Notes under the pieces: generated by a model
Seen by the model: only the letters and a program-made list of their open reading frames with translations
Databases searched by the model: none
Told to the model about the DNA's origin: nothing
Shown here: positions 40,578 through 51,963 of the stretch, one piece after another
Layout: each line of letters opens with the position of its first letter
Numbering within the stretch: position 1 is the first letter of the stretch
NCBI RefSeq assembly: GCF_900105155.1
Contig: NZ_LT629762.1
Coordinates: 3,449,001 to 3,513,000 of the forward strand
Direction: 5' to 3'
Length of the DNA: 64,000 bases
From: Pseudomonas prosekii
GTDB taxonomy: Bacteria > Pseudomonadota > Gammaproteobacteria > Pseudomonadales > Pseudomonadaceae
Translations under genes and position numbers: made by a program

Positions 40578-41896
40578 TGCGCTGCCTGGTCTGCACCAGG
40601 GAGTTTGATCTCGACGTACGCTTCGTCACGGATCTGACGCAGCCAGGTTTGCAGCTCTTCGTCGTATTTGCGGTTACGCAGTACGGTCATCGCTTGCTGC
40701 TCACGCGCCTGGCTGGTGCTGTCGGTGGCGCGACGGCCAAGGACTTCCAACACGTGCCAGCCGTATTGAGTCTGGAACGGCTTGGACAGCTGACCTTGCG
40801 GAGTATTGGCCATCACTTCGCGGAACTCAGGCACCAGCGCGTTCGGGTCGATCCAGTTGAGGTCGCCGCCGTTAAGCGCGGAACCCGGATCTTCCGAGAA
40901 GCTTTTCGCCAGTTCGCCGAAATCTTCACCTGCTTCGATACGGGTGTAGAGCGATTCGGCCAACGCCTTGGTTTTAGCTTCGTCGCGGATCGGGCTTGGC
41001 TTGACCAGGATGTGGCGCACGTGCACTTCATCACGGGTTTGCGTCTCGCCGCCACGCTTGTCCAGGACCTTCAGGATAATGAAGCCGCCCGGGGTGCGCA
41101 TTGGCTGGGTGATGTCGCCGACAGCCATGGTGCTCAGCATGCGATCGAACGGAGGTGGCAGTTGGGCCGCTTTGCGGAAGCCCATGTCGCCGCCTTCAAG
41201 TGCGGTTTCGCTGGCAGATTTGGCGATTGCCAACTGAGCGAAGTCCGCGCCTTGCTTGAGTTGCTGATAAACCGCGTCCGCTTGTTTGGCTGCTGCCTGA
41301 ATTGCGTCGGAATTAGCGCTTTCCGGCGTAGGAATCAGGATGTTGGCCAAACGGTATTCTTCGGACAGCTGCATTTTGCCCAAGTCGGAGGCGAGGAAGT
41401 TCTTCACTTCCTGCTCGGAGACTTGGATGCGCTCGGCGACACGGCGCTGGCGGACACGGCTGATGATCATTTCGCGACGAATCTGGTCACGCGCGTCGTC
41501 GTAAGACAAACCGTCGTGGGCCAGAGCGGCACGGAACTGCTCGATCGACATGTTGTTGCGCTGGGCGATGGTGCCGACAGCCTGGTTCAGCTCTTCATCG
41601 GTGATGCGGATGCCGGAACGTTCGCCGATCTGCAGCTGCAGGTTTTCGACGATCAGACGTTCCAGAACCTGCTGGTCCAGCACGTTGGCCGGCGGCACGG
41701 CAGAGCCGCGCTTGGCGATGGTTTGCTGAACTTCATGGACGCGTTGGTCCAGTTGGCTCTGCATGACCACGTCGTTGTCGACGATCGCCACCACTTTATC
41801 GATGGACTGCACCGCGGCGTTAGCCGCGGTACCCAGGAACAGCGCGCCCAGCATCAGCGGGCGCAGACAATCAGAAAGCTTGGTCTTCACGTTCAC
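40574..41896 (-). CDS. surA: periplasmic peptidyl-prolyl isomerase/chaperone SurA
   Basis: A 440-residue exported chaperone for outer-membrane proteins. It begins with GTG ([14 protein letters not shown]), with a second in-frame GTG two codons on, and a signal peptide ending near ANAAVQS. The order is an N-terminal SurA domain, then two parvulin (PPIC) domains, the second seen at [13 protein letters not shown] and [11 protein letters not shown]. The start lies 26 bases inside lptD. LptD itself is a major SurA client. Confidence 0.97.
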   Translation of the reverse strand: MNVKTKLSDCLRPLMLGALFLGTAANAAVQSIDKVVAIVDNDVVMQSQLDQRVHEVQQTIAKRGSAVPPANVLDQQVLERLIVENLQLQIGERSGIRITDEELNQAVGTIAQRNNMSIEQFRAALAHDGLSYDDARDQIRREMIISRVRQRRVAERIQVSEQEVKNFLASDLGKMQLSEEYRLANILIPTPESANSDAIQAAAKQADAVYQQLKQGADFAQLAIAKSASETALEGGDMGFRKAAQLPPPFDRMLSTMAVGDITQPMRTPGGFIILKVLDKRGGETQTRDEVHVRHILVKPSPIRDEAKTKALAESLYTRIEAGEDFGELAKSFSEDPGSALNGGDLNWIDPNALVPEFREVMANTPQGQLSKPFQTQYGWHVLEVLGRRATDSTSQAREQQAMTVLRNRKYDEELQTWLRQIRDEAYVEIKLPGADQAAQ

Positions 41897-44648
41897 GATA
41901 ACCTTGAATGCCTTTGTCGAGGAAGCTCTCTACTTTGGCGCCGGTGAGGCCGCCGAGTCCCTTCAGAACAATTTGGAGGAAGACGCCATGGTCGCCTTTT
42001 TCGTTTTCCGGAGCGTCTTGGCTGTTTTCGTCGTAATCGACAAAGTAACGGCTGATCACACGAAGTTTCCAGCAGCAATTGTCGTACTCGAAACCACCGA
42101 AGGCTTCCAGGGTACGGTTACGGTTGTAGTCATACTGCCAGCGGCTGATGGCGTTCCATTGCGGCACGATCGGCCAGATAACCGAGAAGTCGTGCTGCTG
42201 GATCTTGTAGTAATCCTTCACGTAGCCAGGCTGGCCCGGAGTGCCGTAGTCACCACCACCCACGGTCCATTTACCGGTGTTCTGGTCGTAACGAACCTGG
42301 TCATTGCGATAGCGATAGCCGACGTTGACGACCTTGTTCGGGTTGTCTTCAGGCTGGTAGTGGAACATCGCGCTGCCCGAGCGCGGGCTGCGGCTGTCCG
42401 GGTCCCAGTTGTAGTCGGCCGTGGTGCGCCAATCGCGGTTCCAGCGGTATTCGTATTCGAGCGCATAAGGCGAAACGTCGGACTTGGCGTCGTCACGGTC
42501 ATTGAATGCAATGCCCGGCAACTGGACTTTGCGGTCCTTGAAGTAGAAGGCCTGGCCGACGCTGATGCGTTGACGCTCAAAACCGTTCTCTTCGATCCAG
42601 CGGTTAGTTACGCCCAGCGACAGTTTGTTCTCGTCACCAACGCGGTCGGTGCCGGAGAAGCGGTTGTCGCGGAACAGCGAAGCGTAGTTAAAGGTGTTTT
42701 CACCGGTGTCGAACACTGGAATGTCGGACTGGTCTTTCTCAGGAACGTAGAGATAGAACAGGCGCGGTTCGAGAGTCTGACGGTAGTTCTTGCCGAACCA
42801 TTGAGTATTGCGATCGAAGTACAGGCCGCTGTCGATGCTGGCGATCGGTACAGCGCGGTTCTGGTTGCGGCTATAGCTTTCGCCGGCTAGCAGGGTGTTT
42901 TTACCTTGCTGATCAAGATCCAGATCGTACTGGGTGTACTGATATTTGAGCGTCGGCTTGATGTAGCCATACGACGCGTTCAACGGCAGGCTCACCGATG
43001 GTGCAAGGTTCAGACGGTTACCGTTGGCACGGGCAAGGCCGGCGACGTTGGTATCCAGGCGTCGCGTAATGTTGCCGTCTTCGTCGGAGAAGTTGCCAGT
43101 TTCCAGATCCCGATCAAACCGCACGATTTCCGTGTTGTACGCGAAATCCAGACCGCCCGGGTGATACGGCAGCGCACCATCGAAGGTGACCTGCGGCAGA
43201 CGCGCATACGGCGTGATGTTGGAAACGGTCGCCAGTTGATAAGCCTGGGCGTTCAAACGCGCGGTATAGCTGTCGCCACGATAAGTAACGGAGCCCTGCT
43301 GGTTGACGTAGTCGTCACCCTTCACGCCAATCTGGTCAGTCTGCAGATCCTGGAAGTAATAAGGATCGCTGATCTTGGTGTAGTCGACTTGCGTGAGGAC
43401 GCGCGAATCGAGGCCACCCTTGTGCTGCCAGTTGTACATGTAGCGGGTTTTTTCGTAATCGGTCTGCTTGCTGCGCTCGGTGTCGTCGTCGTTGAGGTAC
43501 GCGGCGCCGAACTGACCTTCGCTGGACTCGGTCAGGTAACGGAACTCGCCTTCCACCAACATGCCGCGCTTGCTCATGTAACGCGGATACAACGTGGCGT
43601 CGTAGTTCGGCGCCAGGTTGAAGTAGTACGGCGTGACCAGCATGAAGCCGGTATCGGTGCCGGTGCCGATGGTCGGCGGCAGGAAACCTGACTGGCGACG
43701 GTCATCGATCGGGAAGTAAATGTACGGCGTGTACAGGATCGGAATGTCCTTGACCAGCAGCGTCACGTTGGTCGCGGTACCGAAACCGGTGGCCGGGTTC
43801 AAGGTGATGTTGTTGCCCTTGAGCTGCCAGGCGTTGCTGTTCGGTTCGCACGTGGTGTACGTACCATCCTTGAGGCGGATGATCGCGTTTTCGGCACGTT
43901 TGGCGTACAGCGCACTGCCGCGAATGCGCGACTTGTGCAACACGTATTCGGCGTTGTCGACCTTGGCTTCACCGGTGTCGAGCTGCACATCGGCGTGGTC
44001 GCCGACGATCAGCGCGCCATTGTCGCGAACGCGCACGTTGCCGCTCAGTTCGCCACGGCTTTCTGCCTGATACAGGCTGGCCTCATCGGCCTCGACCTGC
44101 ATGCTGCCCTGACGCATGACAACGTCACCGGCCAGCGTACCGACCTGATCATCGGTGTTATAGCGCGAGGCTTTGGCGCCGATAAAGGTCGGAGCGTCAC
44201 TTTTATCCGTCTTGTCATTCATGCCAGGACGAATCGGTTCGATATAGGAACCAGAGCAGTAAGGACCGGTTTCGGCCAACTGCGCAGCAGTGAGCTTCTC
44301 GCGCGGAACCCAGTCGAGGTGACTGTAGTCTGCGCTACGGGACTTCAGGCCACGGCCCTTGGCTTCGGTAACGAGCACAGGCTTGGCGCCAGTGTCTTCA
44401 CCGGCGCCATTGCGGGCTGGAGCTTCGCCGTTTGTGGTGGCTGTGGCGCTGCCGTCATGGACGGGTCGCGGCGGCAATGCAGCTGCCGGCGACTTGGGCG
44501 CACAGTCCCAGGCACCCGAAGCAGAGACTGAGCAGTCATACTGTTCCGCGGCGACCACGTAGGAAGTGGCTAGGGGTTGCAGGGCCAGCAGACTGCCGGT
44601 AACCAACAACGGAAATTTTTTACGAAACGCGGGGGATTTCAATGCCAT
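41871..44648 (-). CDS. lptD: LPS-assembly protein LptD
   Basis: A 925-residue outer-membrane protein, start [20 protein letters not shown] with a signal peptide ending near VVAAEQ. An about 80-residue Pro/Ala/Gly-rich stretch follows, then the OstA jellyroll domain (about 180-310), and a 26-strand beta-barrel to the C-terminus. LptD with LptE inserts LPS into the outer leaflet. Cysteines near residue 40 and in the barrel fit disulfide-linked maturation. It heads the lptD-surA-pdxA-rsmA string and is divergent from amgK with a 130-base gap. Confidence 0.96.
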   Translation of the reverse strand: MALKSPAFRKKFPLLVTGSLLALQPLATSYVVAAEQYDCSVSASGAWDCAPKSPAAALPPRPVHDGSATATTNGEAPARNGAGEDTGAKPVLVTEAKGRGLKSRSADYSHLDWVPREKLTAAQLAETGPYCSGSYIEPIRPGMNDKTDKSDAPTFIGAKASRYNTDDQVGTLAGDVVMRQGSMQVEADEASLYQAESRGELSGNVRVRDNGALIVGDHADVQLDTGEAKVDNAEYVLHKSRIRGSALYAKRAENAIIRLKDGTYTTCEPNSNAWQLKGNNITLNPATGFGTATNVTLLVKDIPILYTPYIYFPIDDRRQSGFLPPTIGTGTDTGFMLVTPYYFNLAPNYDATLYPRYMSKRGMLVEGEFRYLTESSEGQFGAAYLNDDDTERSKQTDYEKTRYMYNWQHKGGLDSRVLTQVDYTKISDPYYFQDLQTDQIGVKGDDYVNQQGSVTYRGDSYTARLNAQAYQLATVSNITPYARLPQVTFDGALPYHPGGLDFAYNTEIVRFDRDLETGNFSDEDGNITRRLDTNVAGLARANGNRLNLAPSVSLPLNASYGYIKPTLKYQYTQYDLDLDQQGKNTLLAGESYSRNQNRAVPIASIDSGLYFDRNTQWFGKNYRQTLEPRLFYLYVPEKDQSDIPVFDTGENTFNYASLFRDNRFSGTDRVGDENKLSLGVTNRWIEENGFERQRISVGQAFYFKDRKVQLPGIAFNDRDDAKSDVSPYALEYEYRWNRDWRTTADYNWDPDSRSPRSGSAMFHYQPEDNPNKVVNVGYRYRNDQVRYDQNTGKWTVGGGDYGTPGQPGYVKDYYKIQQHDFSVIWPIVPQWNAISRWQYDYNRNRTLEAFGGFEYDNCCWKLRVISRYFVDYDENSQDAPENEKGDHGVFLQIVLKGLGGLTGAKVESFLDKGIQGYREREDQAF

Positions 44649-44778
44649 CTTATTAGTCCGGGCTTCCTGCGTGCCATCTGCCCGCGGTGTGGGCCGCACG
44701 CCTCTCGATGGTCTGAAAAAGATGCTGGATAATAAAGCATGACCCGCTTGACGGCTAGCGCCGTCGGAGACCCTTGTA

Positions 44779-46466
<1,688 letters not shown>

Positions 46467-46467
46467 C

Positions 46468-47235
46468 ATGCTGTGGCCAGGGACTCTGATTGGAGCCGGA
46501 GCAGGCTTTGCCATAGCCAGCATTCCGGGGGCCATGCTCGGCGCGTTGTTGGGACAGGCGCTGGACCGGCGTTTGCAATTGCACAGCTGGGCGCACTTGC
46601 GCGAAAAACTCGGTGGCCGGCCGGCGCTGCGTAACGACGAACTGTTGTTTCTGCTGCTCGGACGTCTGGCGAAAAGCGACGGACGGGTGGTCGACGGTCA
46701 TATCCAGCAAGCGCGGCAGGAAATGCGTTCACTGGAAATGACCGCGTCGGCGCAGCGCCGGGCGATTGCCGCGTTCAATCGCGGCAAATCCGGGCACGAC
46801 CGTTTGCGCAGTCATCTGCGCCGTTTGAACAATCAGCCGCACGCCGCCGAAGGTGTCTTGCGCGCCTGTTGGCGAATGGTCTGGGCCGATGGGCGTGCGG
46901 GCAACAGTGAGCGCGAATTGCTCGCGCAATGGGGCAAATGGCTGGGCTGGACACCACAACAGGTGCTGGCGCTGGCTAACGATTACGAACCGCAGAAACG
47001 CCCGCAAGTCAGCAGCGCGCTGACGTATCAGGACGCGATGCGCTTATTGGGGGTGTCGGCCACCAGCGAACCGGCGCAGATCAAACGCGCGTATCGGCGC
47101 CTGCTCAGTCGCCATCATCCGGACAAGATTGCCGGTTCGGGGGCGTCGGCGTTGCAGGTACGCGAGGCGACGGACAAGACTCGGGAATTGCATAACGCCT
47201 ACACGGTGATCAAGGCGCGGCGGGATTTTCGTTAG
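46468..47235 (+). CDS. djlA: DjlA-type membrane-anchored J-domain co-chaperone
   Basis: A 255-residue protein: a Gly/Ala-rich N-terminal membrane segment (GAGAGFAIASIPGAMLGALL), a TerB-like helical middle (about 50-160), and a C-terminal J domain (about 188-255) with RRLLSRHHPDKIAG (HPD intact). J domains stimulate DnaK. It follows murU directly; a role in envelope stress is plausible but not shown. Confidence 0.9.
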   Translation: MLWPGTLIGAGAGFAIASIPGAMLGALLGQALDRRLQLHSWAHLREKLGGRPALRNDELLFLLLGRLAKSDGRVVDGHIQQARQEMRSLEMTASAQRRAIAAFNRGKSGHDRLRSHLRRLNNQPHAAEGVLRACWRMVWADGRAGNSERELLAQWGKWLGWTPQQVLALANDYEPQKRPQVSSALTYQDAMRLLGVSATSEPAQIKRAYRRLLSRHHPDKIAGSGASALQVREATDKTRELHNAYTVIKARRDFR

Positions 47236-47267
47236 GCGGATGACTGTGTGGCGGCTGTGAGGCCGTC

Positions 47268-47358
47268 ATCGCGAGCAAGCTCGCTCCCACAGGTTTTTCA
47301 GTGTTTTCGCGATCTGCGTTACACCGAAGATCCCTGTGGGAGCGAGCTTGCTCGCGAT
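47268..47358. repeat. REP doublet, TCGCGAGCAAGCTCGCTCCC family
   Basis: Inverted copies ATCGCGAGCAAGCTCGCTCC...CCACAGG and its complement flank a 40-base spacer, in the convergent djlA/DUF3530 gap. This is a second REP family, distinct from the GCGGGCAAGCCTCGCTCC one. Confidence 0.9.
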
Positions 47359-47380
47359 TGAAGGCGCCGCCAATAATTGA

Positions 47381-48394
47381 TCAATCCGTCACAGGCTTTG
47401 GGTTCAACCACCCACGCACGCGTCGCACCAATTGCTCCTGCTCGGCGTTCACATCACCCGGCAACGCTTTCAGTGACACCTGAGTAAATGCCGAAGTCTT
47501 CAGGCGTTTGCTCGCCTGCATCCGTTCCAGCGCCGCTTTGCGGTCCAGTGGTTTGTCCTTATAGAAGACATCAGCGGTCGGCAGCTTCAAGGTCGGGGTC
47601 AGTTCGGCGAGCGGCGGTTTACCCGACGGTGGCGTCTGCGCCGCGACCATCACGAATTTCTCGACTTGCGATGGCTGTCTTTCGCTGAGGTAACGCGCCG
47701 CCCAATAAGCGCCGGTGCCATGCCCCAGAACAACAATGCGTCGAGCGCTTTGCTGTTCGGCAAAAGCAATCGCCGCATCGATGCGGCCGAAGATGCGTTC
47801 GGAATCATCCTTGGCTTGAACTTCGTCGGTTTCCACCACGGCTTTATCGGCCGCGTCGGCTTCACCGCCGGCCGCTTGTTCGATCGGCGTGGCGGTGGCC
47901 GTGTCCTTGCTGCCGGTGTCCGGGGACTTGATCGTTGGCGGGACTTCGACCACGCGTGGCGCAATGGCATCGCTTTGCAGGTCGGGCAGGGTGATACTCA
48001 GGCTGCTCCACTGGGCGTCCGGCAATTTGTTGCGCAAAGGGCTGATCGCTTGCGGCCAGTCAACCGTTTCGCCGGCGCCGGGGATAATAATCACCGCACC
48101 TTTGGGCTCGGCCGTGTTGGCCGGTTTCCACAAAGCGAGGAACGTTGCGTCGCCGGCCTGCAGCTGTTGCTGTTCCTGCGCGGGAATTTTTCGCTCAAGT
48201 GCGCTCGCTTCTTCCTGACTACGCTCAAGCAATGGCTGACGTTCGGCCGGCTTCTGTTCCGTGGATTGTTCTGCGGGTTGTTTCGCAGATTGCTCCGCAG
48301 CGGCGGGCGCAGGGTCGGCGGCCTCGGCGAAGGCACAGGGCAGGATCAGCGACAGGCAGAATGCTGGCAATGCCAGGCGATAGACAGGGGGCAT
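47381..48394 (-). CDS. DUF3530 alpha/beta-hydrolase-like exported protein, nucleophile missing
   Basis: A 337-residue protein with an N-terminal signal peptide (MPPVYRLALPAFCLSLILP) and a Gln/Glu/Pro-rich linker (about 30-65). The rest looks like a DUF3530 hydrolase fold: GAVIIIPGAGETVDWPQA (oxyanion loop) and RIVVLGHGTGAYWAARYL, the nucleophile elbow. That elbow reads GHGTG rather than GxSxG, so a serine nucleophile is not at the usual place. It may be a binding protein. It is convergent with djlA and divergent from agtS. Function unknown. Confidence 0.75.
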   Translation of the reverse strand: MPPVYRLALPAFCLSLILPCAFAEAADPAPAAAEQSAKQPAEQSTEQKPAERQPLLERSQEEASALERKIPAQEQQQLQAGDATFLALWKPANTAEPKGAVIIIPGAGETVDWPQAISPLRNKLPDAQWSSLSITLPDLQSDAIAPRVVEVPPTIKSPDTGSKDTATATPIEQAAGGEADAADKAVVETDEVQAKDDSERIFGRIDAAIAFAEQQSARRIVVLGHGTGAYWAARYLSERQPSQVEKFVMVAAQTPPSGKPPLAELTPTLKLPTADVFYKDKPLDRKAALERMQASKRLKTSAFTQVSLKALPGDVNAEQEQLVRRVRGWLNPKPVTD

Positions 48395-48467
48395 CGGATA
48401 TTCCAGGCCAGAAGTTATTCCGGCAGCCTAATGGGTTGATCAGTATTTGTCAGTGTGCAGGACTTCA

Positions 48468-50864
48468 ATGATGCGTTTTTGCTGCCTGTGGGTTATCGGC
48501 TGGGTGTGGTTTCCCTTGATGGGCTGGGCGGCGCCTGCGCCACCGGCACACCTTGCGCAATTGTCGGCGGCGCAGCAGCAATGGCTGGCGCAACACCGCG
48601 AATTGCGGGTCGGCGTGGTGTTGCAGGCGCCGTACGCGCAATACGACCGGCGTTTGCAGCGCTTGTCCGGGGTCAACGTGGAGCTGATGAAATGGCTGGC
48701 AAAGGCGCTGAAGGTCGAGCTCAGTTGGCGCAATTTCCCCGACATCGAACAACTCGAAGCGGCGGTGCGCGAAGGCGAGGTCGACATTGCCCCAGGGCTG
48801 ACGCAAACGCCGGGCGGGCTGCGACTGTGGCAGTTTTCCGATCCGTACATGCGCGTACCGCAACTGGTGGTCAGCGAGCAGAAAGGCACCGGCGCGGTGG
48901 AGCTGGAAAAACTCGACAGCCAGACCCGCGTCGCCGTGCGCATGCCCAGCGTCACCGCCGATTATTTGCGCAGCAACTTCCCGCACCTGAACCTGCAAGG
49001 CGTGCCGATCGAACGGCAGGCACTGCAATTGTTGCTGAGTCAGCAAGCCGGTTACGCGGTGGTTGATGAGGCGCAACTCGGGCGGTTGTCCGTCGAGCCC
49101 GAATTCGCCGGGCTGGTGGTGGTCGGCGATATCGGCTTGCCGCAGTTGCTGCGAGTGGCCACGCGCCGCGACTGGCCGGAACTGGCGGGGATTGTCGAAA
49201 GTGCGCTGCGGGCGATCCCGGCCAAGGATCTGGAGCAACTGCACAATCAATGGCTGCAACCGAAATATCCGCGCTTGTCCGAGTCGCCGGGGTTCTGGCA
49301 AAACCTCTGCATGTTGCTGACGGTGTTGCTGCTCAGCGCCGCGGCCATTGTGTTTTGGCAACGCCGCCAGCAACACAGCCTGGAACAGCGCTTGCGCGAC
49401 GCCCGCGCAGACATTGCGTTGCGCGCGGCCAGCGAAGAAGCACTGCGCCTGACCCAGTTTTCCATCGATCAAAGCACCGTCGGCATCCTTTGGGTCAACT
49501 GGGACAGCCACGTGCGCTACGCCAATCGCGCCGCCGAAAGCATGCTCGGCTACAAGTCCGGGGCGTTGATCGACCGTCCGCTGATCGACTTCGAACCGGG
49601 CTTGCACATGGACCGCTGGCTGAACCTGTGGAAACGCGCCCGCGCCAGCGAAGAGCCGCCGCAAAGTTTCGAAACCAATTGCTTGCGCGCCGACGGCAGT
49701 ATTTTGCCGGCAGATGTTTCGTTGAGTTTCCTGCGTTTCCGCGAGGGCGAATACCTGGTGGTTTACCTCAACGACGTCACCGAACGCCGGCGTGCGCTAG
49801 CCGCGCTGCAGGAAAGCGAGGCGCGGTTGCAGGGGATTGCCGCCAACGTGCCGGGATTGGTCTTTCGTCTGGAGCGCGCGCCGGTGACAGGCCAGATCGA
49901 CTTTGCCTACATCAGCGAGGGCAGCGAGAGCCTGGTCGGTTACGCGCCGGCGACCCTTGCGCATCGCGATAAAGGCCTGCGCAGTCTGGTGCATCCGGAC
50001 GACAAGGCGAGTTATCACCAGACTCAGGACCACGCGCTCGACACCGACAGCGACTGGTCGTGGCAGGGCCGCATCCTCACGCGCTCCGGCGAACAGCGCT
50101 GGGCCGAGATCAAAGCCATCACCCGGCGGCTGGAGGATGGCGCGTATGTCTGGGACGGGATTGTCTGGGACATCAGCGAGAGCAAACGCATTGAGCTGGA
50201 ACTCGCCAGTTCCCGTGAACAACTGCGCGAATTGTCGGCGCATCTTGAAAGCGTGCGTGAAGAGGAAAAGGCGCGGATCGCGCGGGAAGTTCACGATGAG
50301 CTGGGGCAGATGTTGACGGTGTTGAAACTGGAAACGTCCATGTGCGAATTGGCCTACGCGCAACTGGACCCCGGGTTGCATGAGCGCTTGAACAGCATGA
50401 AGCGGCTGATCGCGCAGTTGTTCCAATTGGTGCGCGATGTCGCGACGGCGCTGCGGCCACCGATTCTTGATGCCGGGATCGCTTCGGCAATTGAGTGGCA
50501 GGCCCGGCGTTTTGAGGCGCGCACGCAGATTCCGTGTCTGGTGCAGGTGCCGGAGAATCTCCCGCTGCTCAGCGATGCCAAGGCGATTGGGCTGTTCCGC
50601 ATCCTTCAGGAAGCGCTGACCAATGTGATGCGCCATGCCCAGGCGCATACTGTCGAGCTCACGCTGGCGCTGGAGGGCGATGAGTTGTGCCTGACCGTGA
50701 GCGATGATGGCGCAGGATTTGTCGCTGCCACTGGTCGGCCGACGTCGTTCGGGATTGTCGGCATGCGCGAGCGGGTGTTGATCATGGGCGGGCGGTTGGT
50801 GATCGAGAGTGAACCGGGGGAGGGCACGACGTTGAGTGTGCGCGTGCCGGTGAATGAAGCCTGA
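48468..50864 (+). CDS. agtS: sensor histidine kinase AgtS (SBP_bac_3, PAS, HisKA_3)
   Basis: 798 residues; start MMRFCCLWVIGW chosen over a TTG seven codons earlier because it begins the signal peptide. Domains are a periplasmic amino-acid-binding SBP_bac_3 domain (about 35-265), a membrane segment (MLLTVLLLSAAAIVFWQRR, about 278-300), a PAS (about 335-450), a second PAS (about 455-570), a HisKA_3 dimerisation domain with EKARIAREVHDELGQMLTVL (phospho-His) and an HATPase (about 690-795). PAO1 AgtS senses 5-aminovalerate/GABA and, with AgtR, induces agtABCD (from memory). A REP follows and then agtR. Confidence 0.88.
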   Translation: MMRFCCLWVIGWVWFPLMGWAAPAPPAHLAQLSAAQQQWLAQHRELRVGVVLQAPYAQYDRRLQRLSGVNVELMKWLAKALKVELSWRNFPDIEQLEAAVREGEVDIAPGLTQTPGGLRLWQFSDPYMRVPQLVVSEQKGTGAVELEKLDSQTRVAVRMPSVTADYLRSNFPHLNLQGVPIERQALQLLLSQQAGYAVVDEAQLGRLSVEPEFAGLVVVGDIGLPQLLRVATRRDWPELAGIVESALRAIPAKDLEQLHNQWLQPKYPRLSESPGFWQNLCMLLTVLLLSAAAIVFWQRRQQHSLEQRLRDARADIALRAASEEALRLTQFSIDQSTVGILWVNWDSHVRYANRAAESMLGYKSGALIDRPLIDFEPGLHMDRWLNLWKRARASEEPPQSFETNCLRADGSILPADVSLSFLRFREGEYLVVYLNDVTERRRALAALQESEARLQGIAANVPGLVFRLERAPVTGQIDFAYISEGSESLVGYAPATLAHRDKGLRSLVHPDDKASYHQTQDHALDTDSDWSWQGRILTRSGEQRWAEIKAITRRLEDGAYVWDGIVWDISESKRIELELASSREQLRELSAHLESVREEEKARIAREVHDELGQMLTVLKLETSMCELAYAQLDPGLHERLNSMKRLIAQLFQLVRDVATALRPPILDAGIASAIEWQARRFEARTQIPCLVQVPENLPLLSDAKAIGLFRILQEALTNVMRHAQAHTVELTLALEGDELCLTVSDDGAGFVAATGRPTSFGIVGMRERVLIMGGRLVIESEPGEGTTLSVRVPVNEA

Positions 50865-50891
50865 TGGTTTTTTGCTGTTTAGGCTGACGTC

Positions 50892-50983
50892 ATCGCGAGC
50901 AAGCTCGCTCCCACAGGGGATATGGGTCAGTGCGCAGATCTCTGCCATACCCCAATCACTGTGGGAGCGAGCTTGCTCGCGAT
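50892..50983. repeat. REP doublet between agtS and agtR
   Basis: ATCGCGAGCAAGCTCGCTCC and its complement lie around a 42-base spacer in the gap between agtS and agtR, two genes that should be coregulated. The right arm ends about 23 bases before the agtR start. Confidence 0.9.
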
Positions 50984-51006
50984 AGATCTTGAATCTGGAG
51001 AAGCTT

Positions 51007-51636
51007 GTGATCCGTGTATTGGTAGCCGAAGACCACACCATCGTCCGTGAAGGCATCAAGCAATTGATCGGCCTGGCCAAGGATTTGCTGGTGGTCGGCG
51101 AGGCGAGTAATGGCGAACAGTTGCTCGAAACCTTGCGTCACGTGCCCTGCGAGGTGGTCTTGCTGGACATCTCCATGCCTGGGGTCAACGGCCTGGAAGC
51201 GATCCCGCGGATCCGCGCGCTGAACAATCCGCCGGCGATTCTGGTGTTGTCGATGCACGACGAGGCGCAAATGGCTGCGCGCGCGTTGAAGGTCGGCGCG
51301 GCGGGTTATGCGACCAAGGACAGCGATCCGGCGTTGCTGCTGACGGCGATTCGCAAGGTCGCGGCGGGCGGGCGGTATATCGACCCGGACCTGGCTGATC
51401 GCATGGTTTTCGAAGTCGGCCTGACCGATTCGCGGCCGCTGCACTCGTTATTGTCCGAGCGCGAGTTCTCGGTGTTCGAGCGCCTGGCCCAAGGCGCCAA
51501 CGTCAACGACATCGCCCAGCAACTGGCGTTGAGCAGCAAAACCATCAGCACCCACAAGGCGCGGCTGATGCAAAAGCTCAACATCACCTCCCTGGCGGAA
51601 CTGGTGAAATACGCGATGGAGCACAAACTGCTCTGA
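51007..51636 (+). CDS. agtR: LuxR/NarL-family response regulator AgtR
   Basis: A 209-residue regulator starting at GTG (VIRVLVAEDHTIVREGI), with CTGGAG 6 bases upstream; an upstream ATG-like start has no site. The receiver (1-120) has the acidic pair AEDH and the phospho-acceptor Asp in VVLLDISMPGVNGLE. The C-terminal LuxR HTH (about 145-205) reads VNDIAQQLALSSKTISTHKA. It pairs with AgtS and should act on the agtABCD promoter region just downstream. Confidence 0.9.
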   Translation: MIRVLVAEDHTIVREGIKQLIGLAKDLLVVGEASNGEQLLETLRHVPCEVVLLDISMPGVNGLEAIPRIRALNNPPAILVLSMHDEAQMAARALKVGAAGYATKDSDPALLLTAIRKVAAGGRYIDPDLADRMVFEVGLTDSRPLHSLLSEREFSVFERLAQGANVNDIAQQLALSSKTISTHKARLMQKLNITSLAELVKYAMEHKLL

Positions 51637-51963
51637 ATGCACCACGTCCCCTGTAGGAGCGAGGCTTGCCCGCGAAGCTTTTGGCGCCAGTGCGGACGCC
51701 TTCGCGGGCAAGCATCGCTCCTACAGGAATCTCGTCGGCATATCCATTTGCGACACCCCCGCCAATCCGCCTTTGCCCGTGCTTGCCGCTTGTAGCTTGC
51801 CGCTTACCGCTGCGTTTATCCAAACGCGCCATCCTTGTAGGGCAATCCCTACCCCCAACCTTCCATCCGGCTGAGGCGATTCTCTCCTGCGCCCCGATTT
51901 GCGTGGTCTCCAGCGTCCACTAGGCTTAGCCCACAAGCAGTCATCACTAACGAAGGTGTGGGT
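51637..51963. promoter_or_regulatory. 327-base gap before agtA, likely agtABCD control region
   Basis: No gene is seen. It holds a REP doublet at 51650-51727, a CTTGCCGCTTGTAGCTTGC repeat near 51782-51810, and then about 140 bases leading to agtA that should hold the AgtR-controlled promoter. I could not mark promoter boxes with confidence. Confidence 0.5.
51650..51727. repeat. REP doublet downstream of agtR
   Basis: CCTGTAGGAGCGAGGCTTGCCCGC and the complement of the same core lie in opposite order to the REP at 4302 (tail-in), with a 15-base spacer. Confidence 0.9.
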
